From contig AXYY01000084.1 in NCBI GenBank assembly GCA_000485475.1, positions 1 through 5,691 on the forward strand: a stretch of 5,691 bases of DNA, in the 5' to 3' direction. This document shows positions 1 to 5,691 of the stretch, piece after piece. The stretch's first letter is position 1, and each line of letters begins with the position of its first letter. The stretch comes from Candidatus Ancillula trichonymphae ImTpAt. GTDB lineage: Bacteria > Actinomycetota > Actinomycetes > Actinomycetales > Bifidobacteriaceae. The notes below the pieces were generated by a model. That model did not search any database. It was not told where the DNA came from and saw only the letters and a list, made by a program, of their open reading frames with translations. The translations under genes and the position numbers were made by a program.

Positions 1-546
1 GAAGGTACATATGTATTACCAGAGGCGCAAATGGACAGATTTTTACTTAAAGAAGTGATTACCTACCCAACTCCAGATCAGGAAGTTCAAGTTTTAGAGC
101 GGTTACTCGGCGCGCAGTCCAATGCGGTTTCTGATCCAAAAAATCCGCTCGCAGGTGCGCCAAGTTCAGATAGTGTTCTATCGACGACGCTCGATAATCT
201 TAAATATCTACAAGAAATTTCAAAGCGCGTATATCTTTCACCCGCAGTTTTGCACTACATCATCTCAATTATCAACACCACAAGAGGTGGCGGACCGAAT
301 CCAATAGTTGGACTTGACAAACTGGTTCGAGTTGGTGCATCTCCTCGCGGTTCGATCGCTTTTATCCGCATTTGTCAAGCTTTCGCACTACTCAACGGGC
401 GCGCGTACGTAATTCCAGAAGATGTCATTGACATGAAGTATCCAGTTCTGCGTCATCGAATTGTTCGAACTTTTGATGCACTAGCAGATAATGTTCCAGT
501 TGAAAGTATAATTGACCAGGTGTTTCAAGTTGTCCCAGTCCCGTAG
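1..546 (+). CDS. MoxR-family AAA+ ATPase, C-terminal part (5' partial)
   Basis: The reading frame is already open at base 1, so the gene starts upstream of the window; about 181 residues remain. The first codons read GTYVLPEAQMDRF, the conserved MoxR segment just before the small lid domain, whose DRF arginine is a candidate arginine finger. The lid follows, with the sensor-2 motif GASPRG (arginine codon at 346-348) and a C-terminal RHRIVRTF segment typical of MoxR proteins. Walker A and B motifs must lie upstream and cannot be checked. Family knowledge: MoxR ATPases form rings in the cytoplasm and are thought to act as chaperones that activate or load cofactors onto partners through VWA proteins, which follow in this operon. 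The stop at 544-546 lies inside the next gene, so the two are probably translationally coupled. The family call is secure; the client is unknown. Confidence 0.95.
   Translation, partial: EGTYVLPEAQMDRFLLKEVITYPTPDQEVQVLERLLGAQSNAVSDPKNPLAGAPSSDSVLSTTLDNLKYLQEISKRVYLSPAVLHYIISIINTTRGGGPNPIVGLDKLVRVGASPRGSIAFIRICQAFALLNGRAYVIPEDVIDMKYPVLRHRIVRTFDALADNVPVESIIDQVFQVVPVP
518..522 (+). promoter_or_regulatory. Ribosome binding site for the DUF58 gene
   Basis: AGGTG lies 7 bases before the TTG at 530, inside the end of the MoxR gene. The alternative TTG at 512 has only a weak GAAAG-like sequence before it, so this site favours the 530 start. Moderate confidence, because both starts are TTG. Confidence 0.5.
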
Positions 547-1456
547 TAGTTCACACTTCAACAAGATTAAGGCGTGGTCAAGTTTTCTAAAACTACCTGT
601 TGTTAAGCGAACGGTGGGGATTTTGGAAGGTGTTCATCCGTCCATCTTTAAGGGGCAAGGGCAAGATTTTGACGATCTACACATTTACCAACCTGGTGAT
701 GACATTCGCAACATCGATTGGAAGTCTAGTGCAAAGCAAGGGATTCCAGTCATTAAACGGTTCAGGGCAGATTCCAACACCAATTTGGCACTAGTTCTTG
801 ATTCTGGTTGTCAGATGCAGACAAGATCAACAAGTGGAGAGAAGAAGATTGACGTAGTTGAAGCGGTTTGTGAAGTGTTCGCATATTTGAGCACGAATAG
901 ATCGGATGCGGTTGGAGTTGTTGCAGGAAATAGTGAGCACATTATGAATGAGAAGTTCAGACTACGATACGGTGGCATAAAACCAGTGCTGAATAAGATG
1001 GCGAAGATCACATCAGCACAAGCTCCAAACAGTTCGTATGTGCGTGTTCTAGCATACTTAACGCAGTTCTTCATCAAGAGGACCTTTTTTGTTCTGGTGT
1101 TCGACGAATCCGCATATAGGCGCGAGAAGTCCGTGATGTTGCCGATTATTCGGCGCCTCAAGGAGCGGCACGACCTATTCGTTGTCACCATCAAGGATGT
1201 CAATCCGTTTGCAAGTGACGCACCAAACATGTCCGGAAAGGTAATTGATATAAAAACTAAAAATTTTGTTCCTGCATATTTCAGGCGCTCGAACGTTGCC
1301 AAATTGGCGAAAAAGAGCATAAAAAGTAACAGAGACAAACTCAACAAAGACTTAAAAAATATGCAGATTGCGCATGTAAATGTTGGCGGAACTGATGATT
1401 TCTTCCTGAAACTGAGCAAAATTTTATCTAGGAGAGAAGTTGCTAAATATCAATAA
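530..1456 (+). CDS. DUF58 domain protein (degenerate VWA-like fold)
   Basis: This is a 308-residue protein if TTG at 530 is used; TTG at 512 in the same frame would add six residues. The DUF58 signature is clear: an N-terminal segment with GILEGVHPSIFKGQGQDF, then YQPGDDIRNIDWK (GDDIRNIDW at residues 56-64). The C-terminal half is VWA-like, with a strand ending LALVLDSG (Asp91), a helix, then RSDAVGVV, FFVLVFDE and LKERHDLFVVTIKDVNP. The usual DxSxS metal-site motif reads DSGCQ, so both serines are missing and metal binding is doubtful. No membrane span is visible, so it is probably cytoplasmic. DUF58 genes almost always sit directly after moxR, as here, and are thought to work with the ATPase; the molecular role is unknown. 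The gene overlaps the MoxR end by 17 bases and the next gene by 17 bases. Confidence 0.9.
   Translation: MSQSRSSSHFNKIKAWSSFLKLPVVKRTVGILEGVHPSIFKGQGQDFDDLHIYQPGDDIRNIDWKSSAKQGIPVIKRFRADSNTNLALVLDSGCQMQTRSTSGEKKIDVVEAVCEVFAYLSTNRSDAVGVVAGNSEHIMNEKFRLRYGGIKPVLNKMAKITSAQAPNSSYVRVLAYLTQFFIKRTFFVLVFDESAYRREKSVMLPIIRRLKERHDLFVVTIKDVNPFASDAPNMSGKVIDIKTKNFVPAYFRRSNVAKLAKKSIKSNRDKLNKDLKNMQIAHVNVGGTDDFFLKLSKILSRREVAKYQ
1430..1434 (+). promoter_or_regulatory. Ribosome binding site for the DUF4381-like gene
   Basis: AGGAG lies 5 bases before the TTG at 1440 and is within the last codons of the DUF58 gene. It is what supports a TTG start for the following protein. Confidence 0.6.
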
Positions 1457-1964
1457 TTCTAGTGAATTACTACTGGCACAAACAATTCCAGATGGTTTTT
1501 ACTCACCACAGTCGCATCCTCTCTGGGTGCTGATAGTTGGCGTTTTGGGCATTATAGTGTCGATTATGCTACTGCTGTTTTATGCGCTCAAGTTGTTTCA
1601 GGAGAAGCGAAAAAGATACGCAGCAAAAAAAGCACCAAAAGTTCCTAGTAGGAAGAAGTTGCAGCAGAAGTATATGGATATTCTTGATGACATTCAGCGG
1701 CGGTTCGAGAACTTGGGGTTGACCGAATACGATGTGTACTACGAGGTTGCTCAGACTCTGCGACTGTATGCATCTGAAAAGAACAACGAAAACTACACCA
1801 ATTTTACACTGCGCGATTTGTCAAATATATCTGGGTTGGCTTTACTGCGCGAAACCATTGACTACTTGTATGACTGCGAGTTCTTCGATCGTAGCATTGA
1901 CCCCAATCCAACGGCACCAGAAGAAGCAATTGAGTGGGGCAGAAATCTAGTGAGGCGGTGGTAG
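1440..1964 (+). CDS. Single-span membrane protein, DUF4381-like
   Basis: The protein has 174 residues and a TTG start. A short N-terminal stretch is followed by one hydrophobic span (about residues 28-50), then a strongly basic patch KRKRYAAKK (about 57-64). A soluble helical domain of about 110 residues fills the rest. It includes YYEVAQTLRLYASEK, FTLRDLSNISG, a helical EFFDRSIDP segment and a C-terminal EEAIEWGRNLVRRW. The basic patch after the span predicts the N-terminus outside and the domain in the cytoplasm. Size, topology, and position between DUF58 and the first VWA gene match the DUF4381 proteins of Bat operons, whose C-terminal domains share a similar helix pattern. The resemblance is one of pattern and context, not a confirmed profile match. 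It could tether cytoplasmic MoxR and DUF58 to the membrane VWA pair. The stop leaves a 2-base gap to the chosen start of the next gene. Confidence 0.75.
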   Translation: MLNINNSSELLLAQTIPDGFYSPQSHPLWVLIVGVLGIIVSIMLLLFYALKLFQEKRKRYAAKKAPKVPSRKKLQQKYMDILDDIQRRFENLGLTEYDVYYEVAQTLRLYASEKNNENYTNFTLRDLSNISGLALLRETIDYLYDCEFFDRSIDPNPTAPEEAIEWGRNLVRRW

Positions 1965-1966
1965 CT

Positions 1967-3043
1967 GTGGAACTCAAACTAGCGCCTCTTGCATGGCCAG
2001 GTGTACTAGCCGCAATAGTTATACTGGCGGTTGTGGTTTCATGTGCCGCATATTTCTACTCAGTACACAAACACAATTTACTGCAACTTGCAGAAATGAA
2101 CAAGAATTATTACGTGGTTCTTGACATCTTCTCCGATACGGATGAAGTCGCAGCAAAAGAGATAGATATTATGCACAGGAAGTATAAGAAAACCTTGAAG
2201 TTGGGCGCTGTTCTATTTGTTATAACACTACTTTTAGCTACAGTTATGGCAGCTCGACCAGCCCAGATTGTGAAAACTGATGAGCACGCGTCATCTCGAG
2301 ATATAGTTTTGTGCCTGGACGTTTCCGGTTCTACGCTCGCATATGACAAGGAAGTTTTAACTGCATACCAGTCAATTGTCAACAACTTTTCGGGTGAACG
2401 CATTGCACTTTCAATATTCGACTCAACTAGTAGAGTTCTTTTTCCGCTAACGAATGACTACGCACTGATCAGGGACAAGATAAATCAGGCGCTAAAAGTG
2501 CTTGAACCAATAGGAGGAGATGGTACGAACTTGTCCACTATTGCGCAATCGAAGCAGCAGGATATAGCCCGCTTCTTGGCCGGCACAAATTCGAAAACTG
2601 ATTCTGCGAGCCTAATTGGTGATGGGCTGATGAGTTGTTCTATGCAGTTCGACCAGTTAGACCAGAAGCGTTCGAGGTCCATTATTTTTGCAACGGATAA
2701 TGTTCTTTCTGGTAATCCACTCTTCTCGTTGGCTGAAGCTGTAAGTTATTCTGAGTCCATAAATGCAACGGTTTACGGTATATATTCAGGTACTCAAAAT
2801 ATGGAGGGTGAAGAAAATGAGCAGAATATGAAAAAGACAATTCAGGAACATTCAAGTTTTTACTTTTTCGCGAAGAATCCTACAACGGTTCCGTCGATTA
2901 TTAACGATATAGCAAAAAACCAGAGAACTGAGTTAAATCCGGAAGAGAAGAAAACAATTGTAGATTATCCACAACTATGCTTGTATGCGTTAATTACCAG
3001 TTTTGGAGGTTATCTCGTAGTTATGTGGAGGTTGCGCCAATGA
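1967..3043 (+). CDS. Membrane-anchored VWA domain protein (BatA position)
   Basis: I chose GTG at 1967 (358 residues). It begins right after the preceding stop, has GGTGG 5 bases upstream, and places the first span near the N-terminus. In-frame GTG codons at 1958 and 1934 are alternatives; 1934 would add 11 residues. Two N-terminal spans (about residues 10-31 and 78-96) flank a loop ending in the basic RKYKKTLK. The VWA domain follows, then a C-terminal span (about 334-353) ending WRLRQ. By the positive-inside rule the VWA domain faces outside. Its metal-site residues are visible: DVSGS (Asp118, Ser120, Ser122), Thr187 in GGDGTN, and Asp244 in ATDN, where the usual glycine of TDG is asparagine. 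VWA domains bind protein partners through a metal ion. The three-span layout and gene order match BatA-type proteins linked to MoxR. Its stop is shared with the next start in an ATGA overlap. Confidence 0.9.
   Translation: MELKLAPLAWPGVLAAIVILAVVVSCAAYFYSVHKHNLLQLAEMNKNYYVVLDIFSDTDEVAAKEIDIMHRKYKKTLKLGAVLFVITLLLATVMAARPAQIVKTDEHASSRDIVLCLDVSGSTLAYDKEVLTAYQSIVNNFSGERIALSIFDSTSRVLFPLTNDYALIRDKINQALKVLEPIGGDGTNLSTIAQSKQQDIARFLAGTNSKTDSASLIGDGLMSCSMQFDQLDQKRSRSIIFATDNVLSGNPLFSLAEAVSYSESINATVYGIYSGTQNMEGEENEQNMKKTIQEHSSFYFFAKNPTTVPSIINDIAKNQRTELNPEEKKTIVDYPQLCLYALITSFGGYLVVMWRLRQ
3027..3031 (+). promoter_or_regulatory. Ribosome binding site for the second VWA gene
   Basis: GGAGG sits 8 bases before ATG 3040, near the end of the first VWA gene. 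This strong site, together with the ATGA overlap, decides the start at 3040 over an upstream in-frame ATG at 2977. Confidence 0.8.
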
Positions 3044-4104
3044 TAGAACTACACCCAACAATTCCAATTTTTGTTACGCTGCTCACATTGGTGCCGCTAT
3101 TCATATTGTGCGTCTTCATGATTATAAAGGTACAACCAAAAGAATCGGACTCGACAAAATTGACCTGGAGTAGACGACTGGTACTCGTGCTGTGCCTGAT
3201 ATTTATTGCACTGGGACCGTGCATCTTGACCAAAGAAGAACGAACAAGTTTAACAAATCTGGACATTTTATTTGTGGTTGATAAAACCGGCTCGATGTCT
3301 GCAGAGGACATGCCCAACTCAAAGACAAGACTTGAAGTTCTCAAGAGCGACATTGAACGCTTGACATACATTCTTCCACCTGCTAAGTTCGCTGCAATCG
3401 CTTTTGATCGGCGGGCGTCCGAGCAAGTGCCACTCACAGAAGATTCTCGCGCAGTTCGAACTTGGGCACGCACACTCACACCTGAAATCACCAAATATTC
3501 CAGCGGAACGAATCTGGGAGTATCGTTGGACACCATCCGCAGCGTTGTTAATGACGTACGCTCCAAGAATCCTGATGATAAAATTGTTCTGATATTTATG
3601 AGCGACGGCGAAAATAATATAACATCTGAAATTCCATCGTTTGAGGAACTCAATAACCTGATATATTCTGGTACAGTTATTGGCTACGGAACTCCTACTG
3701 GTGGAAAAATGAAGGAGTACTATCCGAGCATCAGTGGATTGAACAATCTCAACAAACTGTTCGGTAATGCGGATAACTCGCACGAATCAGCTGCTGATAA
3801 AAATGCTGGTGCAAGTTATGTAAAGGATAAGTCTGGTGCGGAGGCAATTTCGAAAATAAATGAAGATAACCTGCGCAAAATTGCAAAAGATGCTGGAATT
3901 AAGTATTTTCTACGTGCAAATGACGAAAGTATAGACAATTTTGCATACGGTGTATTCGCAAAAAACTGGCATGAAAAACCCGTCGACAAGAATACACTTA
4001 TCGCGAGTTTACTCGTCTGGCCCTTTGAAATACTTTTTGCAATTTTGCTACTGTGGGAAATGCTTATGCAAGTTCTGTTACATTCTGGAGGACAAAAGAA
4101 ATGA
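3040..4104 (+). CDS. Membrane-anchored VWA domain protein (BatB position)
   Basis: A 354-residue protein. Two N-terminal spans (about residues 9-30 and 46-63) are separated by a loop with a basic SRR end. The VWA domain starts near residue 74, and a C-terminal span (about 319-345) precedes a short tail ending GGQKK. The charges again place the VWA domain outside. The metal site looks complete: DKTGSM (Asp81, Thr83, Ser85), Thr157 in GTNLG, and SDGE (Asp189). Threonine replaces the usual middle serine of DxSxS, a plausible ligand. A region around residues 213-290 carries IGYGTPTGGKM, a polar stretch, then INEDNLRKIAKDAGIKYFL, the end-of-domain pattern common in BatA/BatB-type VWA proteins. It probably pairs with the preceding VWA protein as a client or partner of MoxR. 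It overlaps its neighbours by 4 bases on each side, so it is probably made in coupled amounts. Confidence 0.92.
   Translation: MIELHPTIPIFVTLLTLVPLFILCVFMIIKVQPKESDSTKLTWSRRLVLVLCLIFIALGPCILTKEERTSLTNLDILFVVDKTGSMSAEDMPNSKTRLEVLKSDIERLTYILPPAKFAAIAFDRRASEQVPLTEDSRAVRTWARTLTPEITKYSSGTNLGVSLDTIRSVVNDVRSKNPDDKIVLIFMSDGENNITSEIPSFEELNNLIYSGTVIGYGTPTGGKMKEYYPSISGLNNLNKLFGNADNSHESAADKNAGASYVKDKSGAEAISKINEDNLRKIAKDAGIKYFLRANDESIDNFAYGVFAKNWHEKPVDKNTLIASLLVWPFEILFAILLLWEMLMQVLLHSGGQKK
4087..4091 (+). promoter_or_regulatory. Ribosome binding site for the TPR-like gene
   Basis: GGAGG lies 9 bases before ATG 4101, inside the end of the second VWA gene. It supports starting the last operon gene at 4101, not at the in-frame ATG 4053 further upstream. 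Confidence 0.8.
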
Positions 4105-4961
4105 TACGATTACTCTTAAAACGGTTTCTACTACTGCTAAAATCAATCTACTTGGTAATTCCTAAAAGACTCTCGTCTAAGATTGTAACTTTTGTTTTCA
4201 TTGTGCTACTATTTGCCTTTTCTTACTCGTTATTCGACAGGTACAATGACTTCGCAGATGGAATTCGCAGTTTTGAGAGCGAAAATTATTCTGCATCAAT
4301 TTCATCTTTTCAATCTCCTGAATATTTCTTCGAGTTAGACTCTTGGGAAAAACCTTTTAATATCGGAACTGCATATTATGGGGCGAACTTGCAGATTGAA
4401 GCACGCGAAAATTTCGAGGTTGCAAAGCAGAAGGCTAGTAAGTTAAACGATTCTAGACCGCTTTGTATGATTGACATCAACACGGCTTATTCGTATGAGA
4501 AAAGTGCGCAAAATCAGGGTGAAAAAATAGCAACTACGAACTACTCACCAGCAGATAACACTCCAAAAGCCGATGACATCAGATCTCAGGCAAAGTCGTA
4601 TGTTGATGCGTATTTCATTCGGGAACGAGTGCACGCCAACTGCCAATATCTTGACACGCACGAACTTAAAGTTAACGATGAACTACAAGATGTGGACAAA
4701 ATGGACTTCGAGAAGCTTAACCGGATGGCTTTTGTGCTAGACGGCAAGCTATTGGAAAAAACAATTGAAGACAGTAAGGCGAAGATCAACAAAGAGTTTG
4801 AGAAGCGTCAGAATGAAGCGAACAACGAGGCTGAATCGCACAAAACAACCTCGAAAATTGAGGAGTTGATTGCGCAAAATGACAGGTCAGAGATTGACTA
4901 CAAGAATGCGCAGAACCAGAAGGAGGCGCCTTTAGGTGAATCAGTTGAGCACCCGTACTAG
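4101..4961 (+). CDS. Membrane-anchored TPR-like protein (BatC position)
   Basis: A 286-residue protein whose ATG overlaps the previous stop in ATGA. The first 27 residues are basic and hydrophobic, then one span (about 28-45), so the bulk is probably extracytoplasmic. Residues about 48-138 look like two or three degenerate tetratricopeptide helix pairs: FADGIRSFESENYSASISSF, then PFNIGTAYYGANLQIEAREN, then a segment with INTAYSYEKSA. Residues about 200-275 are rich in Lys, Glu, Asn and Gln and look helical or coiled-coil, including KLLEKTIEDSKAKINKEFEK, and the end is polar. BatC-type proteins of MoxR/VWA operons likewise follow BatA and BatB and carry TPRs that scaffold complexes, so this is probably the adaptor of the VWA pair. 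TPR assignment is by pattern, so function is inferred from context. It is the last gene of the run; no BatD-like gene follows. Confidence 0.75.
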   Translation: MIRLLLKRFLLLLKSIYLVIPKRLSSKIVTFVFIVLLFAFSYSLFDRYNDFADGIRSFESENYSASISSFQSPEYFFELDSWEKPFNIGTAYYGANLQIEARENFEVAKQKASKLNDSRPLCMIDINTAYSYEKSAQNQGEKIATTNYSPADNTPKADDIRSQAKSYVDAYFIRERVHANCQYLDTHELKVNDELQDVDKMDFEKLNRMAFVLDGKLLEKTIEDSKAKINKEFEKRQNEANNEAESHKTTSKIEELIAQNDRSEIDYKNAQNQKEAPLGESVEHPY

Positions 4962-5007
4962 GATGTGCGGCTTGCTTCTGGGACAAGATTGTGCGGAGCG
5001 TGGCATT

Positions 5008-5031
5008 GACATTTTGCTTTGGCAAAATGTC
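5008..5031 (+). repeat. Perfect inverted repeat after the operon (10-4-10)
   Basis: GACATTTTGC at 5008-5017 is the exact reverse complement of GCAAAATGTC at 5022-5031, with a 4-base TTTG loop. It lies 46 bases after the operon's last stop and 37 bases before the -35 element of the next promoter. It can form a stable RNA hairpin. There is no run of T after it on either strand, so it is not a classic intrinsic terminator. It may still be a T-less terminator, an mRNA-stabilising 3' hairpin, or a dyad protein-binding site for the downstream promoter. Confidence 0.8.
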
Positions 5032-5068
5032 CGCAGCAAAGTTGTTCGTGCAGCACTTAACAGGTCTC

Positions 5069-5097
5069 TTGACAATATAAAAGAAGTGTGGTATACT
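5069..5097 (+). promoter_or_regulatory. Strong vegetative (sigma-70/SigA type) promoter
   Basis: A perfect -35 TTGACA (5069-5074) is separated by exactly 17 bases from a -10 TATACT (5092-5097; five of six consensus bases). A TG at 5089-5090 makes an extended -10. Transcription should begin near 5103-5106 and run rightward into the G-rich leader and the broken gene at 5231. It is the only well-formed promoter I found in the window. Confidence 0.8.
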
Positions 5098-5103
5098 CCT
5101 GGT

Positions 5104-5230
5104 TGGAGGTGGGGTATTTCCCTTCCTGTCTCTGGGCGAGGGGAAGTGATGATGTGGGAGAAGGCGTGACTAGTTTGGTGTTTGCGCTGGTGTGGTCCGG
5201 TGCTGAAGTTAAAAAGGTAGGTAGGCGCGG
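5104..5230 (+). other. G-rich transcribed leader or possible small RNA
   Basis: The stretch between the predicted transcription start and the next ATG holds no supported gene of useful length. By hand count, bases 5101-5220 contain about 50 G but only about 15 C, unlike the neighbouring coding DNA. Bases 5118-5125 (TTCCCTTC) can pair with 5138-5145 (GAGGGGAA) over 8 pairs with one G-U, closing a 12-base loop. GGTTGGAGGTGGGG at 5101-5114 could in principle make a two-layer G-quadruplex at the RNA's 5' end. I do not recognise SRP RNA, tmRNA, RNase P RNA, 6C RNA or any common riboswitch. It may be a structured 5' leader of the gene at 5231 or an independent small RNA. No T-tract terminator marks a 3' end. 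Confidence 0.4.
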
Positions 5231-5691
5231 ATGTTGAAAAACAAGTATATACTGATAGGTGCTTTTACTTTGTCTATATTCGTTACATCGTTGTTTAGTA
5301 TATTTATTTACAGGGATTCCTTAGCAAATACAATATATGGAACTCAATCTATGTTCGCTATTTCGCAGATTCCAAGTGATATGCAAAAGCAAGATGCAAA
5401 ATAAATGTAATAGAAAAGACGGTAAAGGAAAACGGTATAAATGCTTTTTTAATCTACAACGGTAGCAAAATGGCGGTCGTTCTTCAACATCTGCCTACTC
5501 CTTTGTGGGCAATGTACAGAGGAATATGAGCATAACTTGAAGAATAATTTATATACTAGTTTTAATCCCAATTGGGTGGTTGACATTATATCTTCAAGTG
5601 AAATTGGAGATCACGCTCTTGAGGGCACTTATCAAGCAACTGCGGATGAAAATACTGGAAAACGCATTGTTTCAGCACTTAAAAACTACGG
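5231..5691 (+). pseudogene. Frameshifted membrane protein gene, possibly FtsX/DUF1430-like (3' partial)
   Basis: ATG 5231 has an AGG-rich site just upstream (5215-5225) and starts a 57-codon frame ending at 5404. Coding character then moves to other frames. Supplying one A in the run at 5398-5401, one A at 5467-5470 and one T at 5537-5538 restores a single open frame of about 154 residues to the window edge. The restored protein has an N-terminal hydrophobic span (about residues 6-27), then a soluble domain. Its pieces include KINVIEKTVKENGINAFLIY, SAYSFVGNVQRNMSIT, and GTYQATADENTGKRIVSALK. One span followed by an extracytoplasmic domain suits the start of FtsX-like or bacteriocin-associated (DUF1430-like) ABC permeases, but I recognise no decisive motif. 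After the third break another frame is also open to the edge, so the last join is the least certain. The 3' end lies outside the window. Confidence 0.6.

Noticed and set aside
811..1419. A 202-codon open frame on the minus strand.
   Set aside because: It lies wholly opposite the DUF58 gene, which has recognisable motifs. The minus-strand product is serine/leucine-rich with no family features.
2977..3039. A longer N-terminus for the second VWA protein from ATG 2977.
   Set aside because: ATG 3040 has GGAGG at ideal spacing and an ATGA overlap; the extension is polar and encoded inside the preceding gene's final span.
3361..3366. TTGACA hexamers inside genes (for example 3361 and 5580) as promoters.
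   Set aside because: No acceptable -10 hexamer occurs 16-18 bases downstream of these.
3021..3653. A 210-codon open frame on the minus strand, plus an overlapping minus-strand frame at 3319-3783.
   Set aside because: Both are antisense to the second VWA gene, whose metal-site motifs show that the plus strand is coding.
5008..5031. Calling the inverted repeat an intrinsic terminator.
   Set aside because: No T-tract follows on either strand, and the stem is AT-rich.
4936..5169. A 77-codon plus-strand frame across the operon end and promoter.
   Set aside because: It starts inside the TPR-like gene, covers the inverted repeat and promoter, and its product shows no recognisable features.
5104..5230. 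Identifying the leader as SRP RNA, tmRNA, RNase P RNA, 6C RNA or a known riboswitch.
   Set aside because: None of the conserved loop or core sequences of these RNAs that I know is visible.
5541..5691. A hydrophobic open frame to the window edge in the frame that stops at 5538-5540.
   Set aside because: It would encode repeated hydrophobic and basic residues with no start. The alternative frame gives a soluble-domain sequence that continues the earlier pieces better, though this is a judgement.

Overview
The window is a short piece of an actinobacterial-looking chromosome with low-to-moderate GC (roughly 40% by eye). Strong GGAGG-type Shine-Dalgarno sites, TTG and GTG starts, and an actinobacterial-style MoxR/VWA operon would suit a low-GC Bifidobacteriaceae member (Gardnerella-like) or a similar host-associated actinobacterium. 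This is an inference from style and content; no taxonomic marker gene is present.

Positions 1-4961 hold one tightly packed plus-strand operon of six genes with no gap over 2 bases. In order they are the C-terminal part of a MoxR-family AAA+ ATPase (cut by the window edge), a DUF58 protein, a one-span membrane protein resembling DUF4381, two membrane-anchored von Willebrand factor A (VWA) proteins in the BatA and BatB positions, and a membrane-anchored TPR-like protein in the BatC position. This is the known moxR-DUF58-DUF4381-batA-batB-batC order. MoxR ATPases are thought to act as chaperones that remodel or load metal ions or cofactors onto partners through VWA proteins. Charge patterns around the membrane spans suggest MoxR, DUF58 and the DUF4381-like tail lie in the cytoplasm. 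Both VWA domains and the TPR-like protein would then face outside. The starts overlap progressively (17 bases, 17 bases, 2-base gap, ATGA, ATGA), so translation is probably coupled.

Positions 4962-5230 carry no convincing gene. They contain a perfect 10-4-10 inverted repeat (5008-5031), a near-perfect vegetative promoter (TTGACA, 17-base spacer, TATACT, extended -10 TG; 5069-5097), and then a strongly G-skewed transcribed leader of about 127 bases that can fold. The leader could be an untranslated region or an unrecognised small RNA.

From 5231 to the right edge lies a broken gene for a membrane protein with an N-terminal span and an extracytoplasmic domain. Its reading frame is recovered only by supposing three separate single-base losses. 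The topology recalls FtsX-like or bacteriocin-associated (DUF1430-like) permeases, but that assignment is tentative.

The operon is a known family arrangement. The least explained part is the strong promoter and G-rich leader feeding a decayed gene.
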